DNA from: UBA2421 sp964641895
GTDB taxonomy: Bacteria; Planctomycetota; Phycisphaerae; Tepidisphaerales; Tepidisphaeraceae
DNA: 36,034 nucleotides
Assembly: GCA_964641895.1 (NCBI GenBank)
Contig: CAZXLA010000016.1
Coordinates: 1-36,034, forward strand
Direction: 5' to 3'
Shown here: positions 14,834-23,914 of the stretch, piece by piece
Numbering within the stretch: the stretch's first letter is position 1
Layout of the letters: each line of letters begins with the position of its first letter
Program-made: the position numbers and the translations under genes
The notes under the pieces: model-generated
What the model was told of the DNA's origin: nothing
Database searches by the model: none
Seen by the model: the letters and a program-made list of their open reading frames with translations, nothing else

Positions 14834-15877
14834 ATGCGTATTCGATGGCGTGGTTTGGAGTTGCCTTCGCGCGTCGTTCGTGACGAGCAGGCTTCGACCG
14901 ACACCTTTGCAAAATTTTCCGCCGAGCCGTTTGAACGCGGCTTCGGCACCACGGTGGGCAACAGCCTGCGCCGCATTCTGCTGTCGTCGCTCGAAGGCGC
15001 CGCCGTCACGCACGTGCGGCTTAAGGGGGCGGAACACGAATTCACCAGCCTCACCGGCGTGCAGGAAGATGTCACCGACATCATTCTGAACGTGAAGAGC
15101 CTGGTTGTGAAGCTCGATTCCGACGACACCAAGGAAATGCGCCTGCATGTGAAGAAGGCCGGCCCCGTCACCGCCGGCATGATTGAGGCTGACCCTTCCA
15201 TCACCATCATCAACAAAGACCTGGTGATCGCCACGCTCACGGAAGACGTGGTTTTTGACATGACACTCCGCGTGCAGAAGGGCCGCGGGTATGTCACGGC
15301 TTCGGAAAACATTGGCGAAGAAAATGATGAGCAGGAGCTCGGCCTGATCGCGGTCGACAGCATCTATTCGCCCGTTACGCGCGTCCGCTATGCAACCGAA
15401 GATGCCCGCGTCGGCCAAAAGACCGATTACGACCGGCTCATCCTGGAAGTGTGGACCAACGGTACGCTGTCGCCCGAAATGGCGCTGGTGGAAGCCGCCA
15501 AGATTCTGCGCAAGCACCTCAACCCGTTCGTGCAATATTTCGAGTTGGGCAGCGACGTCGCCAGCGACGATGCCGTCGCGGCGCTGCGCGATGCCAACAA
15601 GGCGCTGATCGATCCGGACCTTCGTCAGAAGCTGAACATGACCGTGCAGGAGCTGGATCTTTCGGTGCGCGCCAACAACTGCCTGGAGTCGGCGCGGCTT
15701 CAATCCGTGCGCGATCTGGTGCAGAAGACCGATTCTGATTTGCTCAAGGTTCGCAGTTTCGGCAAGACGAGCCTGCGCGAAGTGAAGCGTCGTTTGGCTG
15801 ACATGGGCCTGAGCCTCGGCATGGATTTGAATCAGGTCGGCGTCGCCGAGGAAGTCGGCGGCGGGGCAATGGAGTGA
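14834..15877 (+). CDS. rpoA: RNA polymerase alpha subunit
   Basis: A 347-residue alpha subunit. The N-terminal dimerisation domain shows PFERGFGTTVGNSLRRILLSS (about residues 34-54) and later GRGYVTASEN. The C-terminal domain (from about residue 270) has ELDLSVRANNCLESARLQSV, whose arginine matches E. coli R265 of UP-element and activator contact, then SFGKTSLREVKRRLADMG. An AGGAGA SD lies 7 nt upstream. It sits between rpsK and rplQ as in other alpha operons. Confidence 0.97.
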   Translation: MRIRWRGLELPSRVVRDEQASTDTFAKFSAEPFERGFGTTVGNSLRRILLSSLEGAAVTHVRLKGAEHEFTSLTGVQEDVTDIILNVKSLVVKLDSDDTKEMRLHVKKAGPVTAGMIEADPSITIINKDLVIATLTEDVVFDMTLRVQKGRGYVTASENIGEENDEQELGLIAVDSIYSPVTRVRYATEDARVGQKTDYDRLILEVWTNGTLSPEMALVEAAKILRKHLNPFVQYFELGSDVASDDAVAALRDANKALIDPDLRQKLNMTVQELDLSVRANNCLESARLQSVRDLVQKTDSDLLKVRSFGKTSLREVKRRLADMGLSLGMDLNQVGVAEEVGGGAME

Positions 15878-15883
15878 TCGAAG

Positions 15884-15970
15884 TAGTTGCCGGTGAGCAG
15901 TTGCCAGTTGCCAGAGAAGGCAGCAGGTGGTTCGGCTTCACTGGCAACTGACAACTAGCAACTGGCAACT
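15884..15970. repeat. heptamer hairpin element, AGTTGCC type, copy 7 (rpoA-rplQ spacer)
   Basis: AGTTGCCAGTTG (15899-15910) pairs perfectly over 12 bp with CAACTGGCAACT (15959-15970). Extra AGTTGCC on the left at 15885 and GGCAACTGACAACT on the right. The rplQ SD (GGAG) lies just beyond the right arm. Confidence 0.9.
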
Positions 15971-15980
15971 TGGAGTTCAA

Positions 15981-16538
15981 ATGAGTTCACATAGAATTTT
16001 CGGCCGACAGCTCAGCCGGGATACGGAACATCGTCTGGCGATGCGGCGTAATCTCGTGCAGTCGCTGTTCGAGCATGGCAAGGTTCGCACGACGCATCCC
16101 AAAGCCAAGGAAGTGAAGGCTTTCGCCGAGAAGCTGATCACGATGGCACGCAAGGGCGTCGCGGCTAAGGGTGAAGATGCCAACCGGCTCAAGCTGATGT
16201 ATCGCCGTCGGGTCATCGCGCAGCTCAGCGATCGGCGATTGGTCGATGAAAACCAGGACTTTCTCACCGGCGACACAAAGACAGTCGTTCAGCGGCTGTT
16301 CAATGAGATCGCCCCGAAATTTGCCGATCGCAACGGCGGATACACCCGCATCACCAAAACCGCCGAATACCGCATTGGCGATGCCGCAACTTTGGTGGTG
16401 CTGGCGCTGGTTGACGACGGCGAGAAGCCCAAGGGCACCATCCGCAAATCGGCCGGGCTTCGCGTGAAGCGGCAGGCCAAGCGGCAGGAATTTGCCAAGA
16501 AGGCCCTTAAAACCCGTGCGGAACCGGTAGCGGCATAA
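15981..16538 (+). CDS. rplQ: 50S ribosomal protein L17
   Basis: A 185-residue L17 starting MSSHRIFGRQLSRDTEHRLAM, with a TTGGAG SD 6 nt upstream; the frame upstream of this ATG translates the repeat. The core RRNLVQSLFEHGKVRTTHPKA and GYTRITKTAEYRIGDAA are typical. The C-terminal 60 residues are a basic extension (KSAGLRVKRQAKRQEF) beyond the 116-130 residue family core. Last gene of the ribosomal cluster. Confidence 0.95.
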   Translation: MSSHRIFGRQLSRDTEHRLAMRRNLVQSLFEHGKVRTTHPKAKEVKAFAEKLITMARKGVAAKGEDANRLKLMYRRRVIAQLSDRRLVDENQDFLTGDTKTVVQRLFNEIAPKFADRNGGYTRITKTAEYRIGDAATLVVLALVDDGEKPKGTIRKSAGLRVKRQAKRQEFAKKALKTRAEPVAA

Positions 16539-16564
16539 CCACTGGACGGAGACAGCACTCGATT

Positions 16565-16618
16565 GAAGGCTTCCCCCCGCGCGGTTCGCCGAGGCGGTTG
16601 GAAGCCTTCGGGCTTTTC
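16565..16618 (+). terminator. terminator of the ribosomal superoperon
   Basis: GAAGGCTTCC (16565-16574) pairs with GGAAGCCTTC (16600-16609) around a GC-rich inner region that can fold further (CGCGCGGTTCGCCG). GGGCTTTTCC follows. It lies 26 nt after the rplQ stop, at the right place for an operon terminator. Confidence 0.65.
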
Positions 16619-16743
16619 CTGAGGTATTATTCCGGGCGGGTAACCTTTGCTAACGGTGAGGCCAGTCTTAAAATAGTTTTGTGCGATTGATCGGTACCCC
16701 TTGCGGTAGCGTCTAGCTGCAGTTGGAACACCATCTGTTGCGA

Positions 16744-16773
16744 TTGACAGTCGAGTCGTAACGAGCGTACACT
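16744..16773 (+). promoter_or_regulatory. promoter upstream of the GT2 gene
   Basis: A perfect -35 TTGACA (16744-16749), 18-nt spacer, TACACT (16768-16773), 48 nt before the GT2 start codon. It follows the ribosomal terminator and is on the same strand. The remainder of 16620-16743 shows nothing recognisable. Confidence 0.5.
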
Positions 16774-16821
16774 CCGTCTTCCTCTTGGGAATTTCCGCGA
16801 GAAAGCAAGTGAGCTGCCAGC

Positions 16822-18402
16822 ATGTGGGAAGATTTCAATCTCCTTAAAGCCGTTTTCATGGCGATGTACATCGCCATTTTGCTGCTGGTGACGCTTTACG
16901 GGGTGCACCGCTACATGCTGGTCTTCCTCTACATCAAGCACCGCAAGAACACGTATCAGCCGAAGGCGATTTATCAGAACCTTCCGGTGATCACCGTTCA
17001 GTTGCCGATGTTCAACGAGAAGTCGGTCGCCGAGCGAATCATCCGCGCCACTTGCCACCTTGATTACCCGCTCGACAAGCTCGAAATTCAGGTGCTCGAC
17101 GACAGCACCGACGAATCGGCCGACATCGCTATCGCCGAAGTGGAGCGCTGGCGGGCGAAGGGTTTTCCGATCAATTACATCCATCGCGGCAATCGGGTGG
17201 GTTTCAAGGCCGGCGCGCTGCAGGAAGGGATGAAAGTCGCGCGAGGCGAACTTATCGCGATCTTTGATGCCGATTTCGTTCCGCCGGTGGATATGCTGCG
17301 CAACGTCGTTAATTTCTTTACCGACGACAAGGTGGGAATGGTTCAGGTTCGCTGGGATCACCTCAACCGCGACGCCTCACTGCTTACCAAAAGCCAGGCG
17401 ATGTTCCTCGACGGCCACTTTGTTATCGAACACACCGCACGCAACCGCAGCGGCCGGTTTATGCACTTTAACGGCACCGCCGGAGTATGGCGCCGCACCA
17501 CAATTGAAGATGCCGGCGGCTGGCAGCACGATACGCTTACCGAAGACCTTGATTTGAGCTACCGCGCCCAGCTTAAGGGCTGGCAGTTTGTCTACCTACC
17601 GCAATATGCCGCCCCGGCCGAACTGCCGCCGGAAATGATCGCATTCAAGCAGCAGGCCCACCGGTGGACCAAAGGCAGCGCTCAAACCGGCCTAAAACTG
17701 CTCCCGAGCATTCTCAAAAGTAAGCATCTTCCCTACACCATCAAGAGCGAAGCTTTTTTCCACCTCACCAACACCATCGTCTACCCGTTGATGGTTCTGC
17801 TCACCCTGCTGATGTACCCCGCGTTCATCTATTCCGACGGACCGTGGAAGCACATTGGCTGGGGCAAGGTGCTGTTCAGCGTAAGTTTGTTCGTGCTTGC
17901 CACCTGCTCGGCTGGCACGTTTTTCGTCTTTGCGCAGCGGGAACTGTTCGGCAAGCAGGCCACGTGGAAATCGATCGCTTGCCTGCCGATGCTGATGGCG
18001 CTGGGCGTGGGCGTGTGCATTAACAACACCAAGGCGTTCATCGAAGCGATCTGGTCGTATTACGTCGGCAAGAAGGAGAGCGGCGAGTTCGTCCGCACGC
18101 CAAAGTACGGGGTCACCGGCAAGCACGGCCGACATGATTTCACACCCGTTGCCGTCTTCACCTTCAAACGGCTGACGATTCCGATCATTGAGATCGCATT
18201 CGGAATCTACATGTGCTGCTTTATGTTCATCAGCGCTTATTACAACTACGCCGTCATCAGCCTGCCATTTCTGATGATTTTTGCCGGCGGGTATCTTTAC
18301 GTCGGGTGCAGTTCGCTGATGGTGCTTTGGCAGATGCATCAACAGCAGCGGGAAGCCGTTCTCACCGCGGCGACGGCGGAAGCTGAAATCACTGTTTTGT
18401 AA
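16822..18402 (+). CDS. membrane family 2 glycosyltransferase, cellulose-synthase-like
   Basis: A 526-residue inner-membrane processive-type glycosyltransferase. One N-terminal membrane helix (about residues 10-38), then a GT-A domain with LDDS (D93-D94), the DAD metal-binding motif (149-151), TED (240-242, catalytic base) and QQAHRW (277-282, the Q/RxxRW product-site motif). Four or more hydrophobic helices follow from about residue 315. This set is typical of beta-glucan or mannan synthases and of hydrophobic-cap glycosyltransferases; the sugar cannot be read from sequence. No PilZ domain or BcsB partner lies nearby. A candidate promoter lies upstream. Monocistronic; convergent with corA. 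Confidence 0.9.
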   Translation: MWEDFNLLKAVFMAMYIAILLLVTLYGVHRYMLVFLYIKHRKNTYQPKAIYQNLPVITVQLPMFNEKSVAERIIRATCHLDYPLDKLEIQVLDDSTDESADIAIAEVERWRAKGFPINYIHRGNRVGFKAGALQEGMKVARGELIAIFDADFVPPVDMLRNVVNFFTDDKVGMVQVRWDHLNRDASLLTKSQAMFLDGHFVIEHTARNRSGRFMHFNGTAGVWRRTTIEDAGGWQHDTLTEDLDLSYRAQLKGWQFVYLPQYAAPAELPPEMIAFKQQAHRWTKGSAQTGLKLLPSILKSKHLPYTIKSEAFFHLTNTIVYPLMVLLTLLMYPAFIYSDGPWKHIGWGKVLFSVSLFVLATCSAGTFFVFAQRELFGKQATWKSIACLPMLMALGVGVCINNTKAFIEAIWSYYVGKKESGEFVRTPKYGVTGKHGRHDFTPVAVFTFKRLTIPIIEIAFGIYMCCFMFISAYYNYAVISLPFLMIFAGGYLYVGCSSLMVLWQMHQQQREAVLTAATAEAEITVL

Positions 18403-18472
18403 ATGGAACCCGCGCGGCCGACATTCGGTCGCCTCTGTCGCCGATGAAGTCGGCGGCCGATCCCCCGCCCGT

Positions 18473-19477
18473 TCACAGCCAGCGCAACCGCCGGAACATG
18501 TAGAGCAGCCCGAGGATGATCCCGACAATCGTTCCCGTCGAAACCCAGAAAGCCGTGTTCGACTTAAGCAGCGACTGAAACCACGGCGTGTCAAAGTTCT
18601 GCCCATAGAAGCTTGTGATCACCGTCGCCGGAAGGGCGGTCACCGTGATGATCGTAAGCGCCTTCATGACCTTGTTCAGGTTGTTGCTGACGCTCGACAT
18701 GTAGATATCGCGCGCGCCCACCACCAGATCGCGGTATAGCTCGATCATTTCGACCGCGCGCACCAGATGATCCAGCACGTCGCGCAGATAAACCCGTGTT
18801 GATTCGCGGATGAACGGCACCTCGCCGCGGGTGAGTTGCGCGATCACTTCACGCTGCGGGCCGATCACCCGGCGAAAGTTCAACAGGTCTTTCTTCTTCT
18901 GGGCGATCCGAGGCAGCACGTCGGGCTTGGGGTCATGAACGGCCTGCTCTTCAAGTATATCGATCTCTTCCTGCAACCAATCAAGAATCGGCGTGTAGTT
19001 GTCCACCAGCAGGTCGAGAATGCCGTGCAGCAGCATGTCGATCCCGCCGTCGAGCACCAGGCTCGGGTCGGCGTCGGCGCGGCCGCGAATCTCCCGGATT
19101 GATCGGTGCTCTTCCTCGTGAATCGTCACCAGGTAACGGGCCGAAATGAACATGTCCAATTCTTTGGTGCGTAGGTTCTCGCGAAAGGTTTCTAAGTCCG
19201 GCCCGTGAATCACCATGTAAAAATAGGCTTCGTTGCACACTTCCCCGGTGTGCCGATACGCCTCCACCTTCGGCCGCTGCGAATACTGAATGCTGTCCTC
19301 GATCGCCAGCGGGTGAAAGCCGAACACCTCGTCCAGGAGGTACAGTTCTTCATCCGTGGGCTTGCTCATATCGAGCCAGAACACGGCCTTCTGATCGCGC
19401 ATGGCGCGAATGAGGTTGGTCTCTTCCGTATCGCGGCTGATGGTGCCGTCGCCGAACTTGATAAACGCTGTAAGCAT
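18473..19477 (-). CDS. corA: CorA-family divalent metal ion transporter with GQN motif
   Basis: A 334-residue CorA/2-TM-GxN protein: acidic N-terminal cytoplasmic domain, long helical stretch (about 200-270) and two C-terminal membrane helices (about 273-291 and 310-328). The signature YGMNF reads YGQNF at residues 291-295. GMN is the Mg-transport signature of CorA; other x residues occur in relatives such as ZntB (GIN). The start MLTAFIKFGDG at 19477 is chosen because the upstream part of the frame translates a spacer repeat. Divergent from the M20 peptidase gene. Confidence 0.9.
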   Translation of the reverse strand: MLTAFIKFGDGTISRDTEETNLIRAMRDQKAVFWLDMSKPTDEELYLLDEVFGFHPLAIEDSIQYSQRPKVEAYRHTGEVCNEAYFYMVIHGPDLETFRENLRTKELDMFISARYLVTIHEEEHRSIREIRGRADADPSLVLDGGIDMLLHGILDLLVDNYTPILDWLQEEIDILEEQAVHDPKPDVLPRIAQKKKDLLNFRRVIGPQREVIAQLTRGEVPFIRESTRVYLRDVLDHLVRAVEMIELYRDLVVGARDIYMSSVSNNLNKVMKALTIITVTALPATVITSFYGQNFDTPWFQSLLKSNTAFWVSTGTIVGIILGLLYMFRRLRWL

Positions 19478-19482
19478 ACGAG

Positions 19483-19553
19483 GTGTGTTGTAGGTTGGAG
19501 GTTGTGGGTTGTGCAAGCTTCCGACCGGCAACCTACAACTTACAACGCACAAC
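19483..19553. repeat. heptamer hairpin element, GTTGTGG type, copy 4 (corA/M20 divergent spacer)
   Basis: GTTGTAGGTTG (19487-19497) pairs perfectly over 11 bp with CAACCTACAAC (19529-19539). Heptamers GTGTGTT-GTAGGTT-GGAGGTT-GTGGGTT on the left, TACAACTTACAACGCACAAC on the right. Unlike the others, it lies between divergent genes, only 5 nt from the corA start. Confidence 0.87.
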
Positions 19554-19593
19554 GTACTACCAACAATCCTCCTCTGCGGCTAAAAATGGAGAT

Positions 19594-20988
19594 ATGATCG
19601 ATCGCGTACTTGCCACTATCGAACAGCGTAAATCTCAGTCGCTCGAACTGCTTAAGGAATTCCTGCGAATTCCGTCGGTCAGCACCAAGCCCGACCACAA
19701 GGAGCATATGGTCCGCTGCGCCAACTGGCTGGCCGATCAGCTGAAGTTTGCAATGCTCGATGCGCGGGTGATGCCCACCGGCGGACATCCGGCGGTCGTG
19801 GCCAAGAACAAGCACGTGCCGGGCCGGCCGACGGTGCTGTTTTACGGCCACTACGACGTGCAACCCCCCGAACCGCTTGAACTATGGAACAGCCCGCCGT
19901 TCCAGCCAACCATTCGTAAAACCGAAGCCGGTACCGAGGCCATTTTCGCCCGCGGGGCGGTGGATGATAAGGGACAGGTGTGGTGCCACGTAGAAGCCCT
20001 CATGGCCTGGCAAGCGCATGGCGGCCTGCCGGTGAACATCACCTGCCTGATCGAAGGCGAAGAGGAAATCGGCAGCGAAAATCTGGAGCGATTCGTCCGC
20101 GAGCACAAAGATGATCTGAAGGCCGATATCTGCCTGATCTCCGACACCGGCCTGTTCGCCCGCGGGGTGCCGGCGATCGGCTACGGCCTGCGCGGGCTGG
20201 TTTACGAAGAGGTGCGCCTTGACGGCCCGAGCCACGACCTCCACTCCGGCGGATGGGGCGGCGCGATCCAGAACCCCGCCAACGCGCTCGTTGAACTCCT
20301 CGCTTCACTGCACAATAAAGACGGCAGTGTGAATATCCCCGGCTTCTACGACGAAGTCGCCAAGCTTACCGACGCCGAGCGAGATGCCTGGCGCAAGCTG
20401 CCGCACGATGACGAAGCCTTCGCCCGCGATCTGAAACTTAAGAAGGAAGACCTGTTCGGCGAAGCGGGCTTCAGCACCATCGAGCGCATCTGGGCGCGTC
20501 CCACTTGCGACATCAATGGCCTGTCGGGCGGCTATCAGGGTCCGGGCGCCAAGACCGTCATCGGTTCGTGGGCGAGCGCCAAGGTTTCCATGCGGCTCGT
20601 GCCGAACCAGGATCCGAAGAAAATTCAGGCCGCATTCCGCAAGGCCGCACTCGATCGCGCGCCCAAAGGCGTGAGGGTGACGTTTACGATGGACGATCAC
20701 ATCAGCAAGCCGATCGTCACGCCAATCGACACGCCCGCGGTCAGGCTCGCATCCGAGGCGATTTCGCAAGGGTTCGGCAAACCCGCCACGTTCACCCGCA
20801 CCGGCGGAACGATTCCCGTTGTCGCCACGCTCAAAGAAGTGCTCGGCGTCGACTCGCTGCTGGTCGGTTTCGGATTGCCCGATGACCGCGTGCATTCCCC
20901 CAATGAAAAATTCGATCTCGATTGTTTTTACAACGGCACGAAAACGGCGGCCATACTTTACGGCAAACTTGCGTCGCTGAAAGTGTGA
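19594..20988 (+). CDS. M20-family zinc metallopeptidase (dipeptidase)
   Basis: A 464-residue M20 peptidase with all metal and catalytic positions: H86 and D88 in GHYDVQ, D124 in GAVDDKGQ, the EE pair E156-E157 in EGEEEIGS, D184 in ISDTGLF, and a late histidine in RVHSPNEKF. The lid domain begins after GLRGLVYEEVRLDGPSHDLH. Length and the PPEPLELWNSPPF motif match the carnosinase/dipeptidase branch, so it probably cleaves small peptides in the cytoplasm; substrate unknown. A GGAG SD precedes the ATG. Confidence 0.93.
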   Translation: MIDRVLATIEQRKSQSLELLKEFLRIPSVSTKPDHKEHMVRCANWLADQLKFAMLDARVMPTGGHPAVVAKNKHVPGRPTVLFYGHYDVQPPEPLELWNSPPFQPTIRKTEAGTEAIFARGAVDDKGQVWCHVEALMAWQAHGGLPVNITCLIEGEEEIGSENLERFVREHKDDLKADICLISDTGLFARGVPAIGYGLRGLVYEEVRLDGPSHDLHSGGWGGAIQNPANALVELLASLHNKDGSVNIPGFYDEVAKLTDAERDAWRKLPHDDEAFARDLKLKKEDLFGEAGFSTIERIWARPTCDINGLSGGYQGPGAKTVIGSWASAKVSMRLVPNQDPKKIQAAFRKAALDRAPKGVRVTFTMDDHISKPIVTPIDTPAVRLASEAISQGFGKPATFTRTGGTIPVVATLKEVLGVDSLLVGFGLPDDRVHSPNEKFDLDCFYNGTKTAAILYGKLASLKV

Positions 20989-21003
20989 TGCGCGGCACGA
21001 CCA

Positions 21004-21528
21004 CTACTTGCTCCGCGGAAACTTGCCAACCCAATCAACGCTTATCCCGCCGTGCTCGCGCAATCGGGCGACCAGATGCGCGGTGTGGTGCTGTATGTGC
21101 CGAATGTTGTAAATGTGCGCCTCAAACCGGCTGAACTTCAGCCAGAAGAAGCCGCTTTCTCCGTCTAAATTGCACGCCGTGACGGCTGGCGCGATGCGAT
21201 CCATCACGTGGGCGACGAACTCGAGCATTTGGGGTTGCGTCGTCGGCGCGCCGATTTTCGGCGGGGCGTCGCTGTCGCGGTAAACATATCTGCCAATGTG
21301 CTGGTGATCATCCACGTGCTTCGACCACGCCCGAAAAACCGCCTGCGAAGGCGATACGTATAGATCGGCAAACCAAAGCGTGTGATGCGCCACCCGCCAA
21401 AATGCCGAAAGATTCGGCGGCGGCGCTTCCCACAACGCGGCGGGGCAGGCGCTGATCGCGAGGCGCAAGGTTTCCAAAGCCGCGAGATATTGGCTGGTGA
21501 GGGCCGCGTGAATCGTGGCGTTTTCCAT
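21004..21528 (-). CDS. DinB-superfamily protein
   Basis: A 174-residue four-helix-bundle protein starting MENATIHAALTSQYLAALET. WRVAHHTLWFADLY (about residues 44-57) and the C-terminal YNIRHIQHHTAHLVARLRE hold the histidines that form the DinB-type metal site. Members include thiol-dependent transferases and many proteins of unknown role; the function here is not known. An ATG 24 nt further upstream is also possible. It ends 15 nt from the convergent M20 gene and follows the deaminase gene on the same strand. Confidence 0.8.
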   Translation of the reverse strand: MENATIHAALTSQYLAALETLRLAISACPAALWEAPPPNLSAFWRVAHHTLWFADLYVSPSQAVFRAWSKHVDDHQHIGRYVYRDSDAPPKIGAPTTQPQMLEFVAHVMDRIAPAVTACNLDGESGFFWLKFSRFEAHIYNIRHIQHHTAHLVARLREHGGISVDWVGKFPRSK

Positions 21529-21560
21529 CGCCGATACGTTTAGTGATAGCAAGCCTCACG

Positions 21561-22058
21561 TCAAGCCGCATCACGATTGAGCGTGAGCAACTGCTCGATG
21601 TAATCCCGCTGGCCGTCGTGCTGGGGGTGTCGATTGAGCCAATGCTCGAAAAGCTTGCGCGCTTCGGCGGTCAGCACGTTCTTGACGATTGTAGGTTGTC
21701 GCGACTCGGGGCTTGACGGCGGTTTGATGCGCCCCGCGCCGCCGTCGGCCGGGGCGCGCATCGCATAGACCACGGTTGCCACGCCGCTGAGCATCGCGGC
21801 GCCCATGCACATGATGCACGGCTCGAGCGTGCAGACGAGAATGAGATCGTCGCAGTCGGCCGGGTATCGACCGGCGGCATCACGAAACGCCGCCATCTCT
21901 GCGTGAGCGGTGCGATCGCGTTTGGCGTTCAGTTCGTTCCAGCCCCACCCGACAATCTGCCCGCTCCCGCGCGCCACCACGCCGGCAATCGGCACTTCCC
22001 CAAGCTCGATCGCCTCTTCGGCGAGCGATAGCGATTCACGCATGAGTTGTTCGTACAT
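21561..22058 (-). CDS. TadA-like cytidine/adenosine deaminase family protein
   Basis: A 165-residue zinc-dependent deaminase. The zinc site is complete: H52 and catalytic E54 in TAHAEMAA, C81 and C84 in LEPCIMC. GEVPIAGVVA near residue 20 resembles TadA (GEVPVGAVLV). The middle (PADGGAGRIKPPSSPESRQP) is a low-complexity insertion unlike typical TadA. It may be the tRNA adenosine-34 deaminase or a nucleobase deaminase; the sequence alone does not separate them. A GTG 24 nt upstream is an alternative start. Confidence 0.85.
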   Translation of the reverse strand: MYEQLMRESLSLAEEAIELGEVPIAGVVARGSGQIVGWGWNELNAKRDRTAHAEMAAFRDAAGRYPADCDDLILVCTLEPCIMCMGAAMLSGVATVVYAMRAPADGGAGRIKPPSSPESRQPTIVKNVLTAEARKLFEHWLNRHPQHDGQRDYIEQLLTLNRDAA

Positions 22059-22359
22059 CGTGGTTTTGCTCAATGGGCGCACTCCTCAAATGGAATTTGT
22101 AAGAGAATGATAAATCAGAGGGTGGCGTCAGCGGTATCGGGGCGGGGACGAAATGGATCAGCGATCTATTGATCACACAAGAGTTGTCGGATTGAAACGC
22201 GGCGGACGAAGCTGTCTTGATGGTTCACCGTGGGAAGCCCTATGCGGTCTTCAGCGTCAGCCCGACTGACGCGGGTGCGGCGCGACGCTAAATTCACACC
22301 ACTATCAATTGTTCAGTTTACCCGTACCTGTCGTTACTCATTCGAAGTAGAGGACCATT

Positions 22360-23037
22360 ATGAAAAAACCATCACGAACAATCATTCTCGCCGCCAGTTC
22401 CGTACTGTTGTTTGCAACGACTGCGCTAACGCCCGCGTTTGCCGCACACGATCCGCTGGTTGCCGCCAAGAATGTCGAATCGCAGGACCGGGAGCAGATC
22501 ATCACGCTGCTTTCGGATGCGACCGATCGCGCGTTCAACGGTAAGGGTTTGGGGTCAATTCTGGAATTGGTTGCCAAGGCCGACCGCGAACGCGTCGGGC
22601 GCACGCTAGATAACACCGAAAACCAGACGTTTATCGCCGCCGCCGATGAGGTGGCCCGGCTGTGGCGCGAGAAGTACAATCACAACTTTGATGCGTCTGA
22701 AAACAAACAGGCCATGAAGAATCTGGGAATCGAACGCTCCCGCGACGACCAGGGCCGAGAACGCGCCACCGTGCAATTTCCCGCACAAGGCGGCCGAAGC
22801 AGTTTCGATATCCGCCTCGTACGCGAAGGGACCAACGATTGGCGCATCCTCCTCCCCGACACCGTAACCCCCAACAACTTCGGCGGCCGAATGACCAAAA
22901 GCATGCAGCAGGTCGCCCGACAATCCGAAAAAGATAAATGGCCTGAAAACCGCAGCGACGCCTACTTGAACGTCACGGCGCAGGCGCTGCATACCCTTGC
23001 GAGCGAGACGGATCGGTCGTCGAGCGTGAAGGAGTAA
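22360..23037 (+). CDS. secreted or periplasmic protein of unknown function
   Basis: A 225-residue protein with a clear signal peptide (KKPSR, hydrophobic core ILAASSVLLFATTALTPAFA, cleavage likely after AFA-A near residue 29). The mature part is polar and mostly helical, with FQ/PAQGGRSSFDIRLVREGTNDWRI in the middle, and no cysteine. No family recognised. A GAGG SD lies 7 nt before the ATG. The 277-nt region upstream shows no clear promoter or repeat. Confidence 0.8.
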   Translation: MKKPSRTIILAASSVLLFATTALTPAFAAHDPLVAAKNVESQDREQIITLLSDATDRAFNGKGLGSILELVAKADRERVGRTLDNTENQTFIAAADEVARLWREKYNHNFDASENKQAMKNLGIERSRDDQGRERATVQFPAQGGRSSFDIRLVREGTNDWRILLPDTVTPNNFGGRMTKSMQQVARQSEKDKWPENRSDAYLNVTAQALHTLASETDRSSSVKE

Positions 23038-23162
23038 GCGGATAAGATGCACTAAACGATCCGTGCCATCGTTCCGTCACTTGTCCTGCGGTGTGCGACT
23101 TGTAGTGATAACGAGCGTTGCAATCCCGCGCCAAAGCTGCACCCGCCGAGTATCTTGCCTGG

Positions 23163-23877
23163 ATGGAACTCGATTGGGCTCTATGGATTAAGATCAGCAT
23201 CGCAGCGACGATGGTCACTGCGGTCGTCGGCTTGGTTTCTCTGTTTTTTCTTGCGGCCTACTTCGAACAGAGAAAGCTGATCGCGCTCTCACGCGCCGGG
23301 TCCGACGCGCCAGCGCATCAAAGCGGCAGGGCCGGTGCTTGGCTTCACGCCGCCGAGGCGTTGGGCTTGAAGTCGATCGGATACTTCCTTGATCGCGAAG
23401 GGGTCAAGAGTAGTTACGTTACTTCGTTGCTGTCGCCCAACGATCGTGTGTTGGTCTCGGTTTCCCCCTGGCATCGCGGGAAAGTTCAAATTAATGAGCA
23501 AACTTTCGGACGCCCGGTGGCTCATTACAAGCGAGATTGCCGGTGAACCCAACCTGAGCGATCTCCGCATCGAGGCGCAGTGTCGCGGGACAATGGATCA
23601 GGCGCTGGCGCAGCACCTTCTTCGACTCTCCGAGGTCGGGTTTGCCGGCGTTCCTTTCGACCCAAATAGCGTGGTTCGCGACTTGCTTGAACACGATCGA
23701 ACCCGCGCAGAACGTCTGATCGTTTCCGGCTATGCCAGATGGCGCTATGTCGACAAGGCCGTCTGGTCTTACACGATTACAGGCACTGTGAGAATCGCGA
23801 TGCGATCATTGAGAAGCCTCGGCGCAACCATCAAGGCGGCGCGGGAGGCGGCAAAAGCGGGGAAGCAATTGCAATGA
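23163..23877 (+). pseudogene. membrane-anchored gene of unknown function split by a 1-nt frameshift
   Basis: The first frame (MELDWALWIKISIAATMVTA, one membrane helix at residues 8-33, to RVLVSVSP) stops at 23546 after unrelated residues. The next frame continues as GIAGKFKLMSKLSDARWLITSE to 23877. The frames join at a run of five C (23464-23468): with four, the protein would read SVSPGIAGKF without a break, about 237 residues. Both halves look well coded, so the gene is either recently broken, misassembled at the homopolymer, or uses frameshifting. The joined C-terminal part ends in a basic helix. A TTG start 45 nt upstream is less likely. Confidence 0.7.
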
Positions 23878-23914
23878 AATCGTCTGTCGGACGACGCCAG
23901 TTGATTTAATGCCG

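Noticed and set aside
21660..21720. GTTGTAGGTTGTC inside the TadA-like gene as another GTTGTGG-type element
   Set aside because: Only about two heptamers and no complementary arm; it encodes part of a continuous protein and may be chance.
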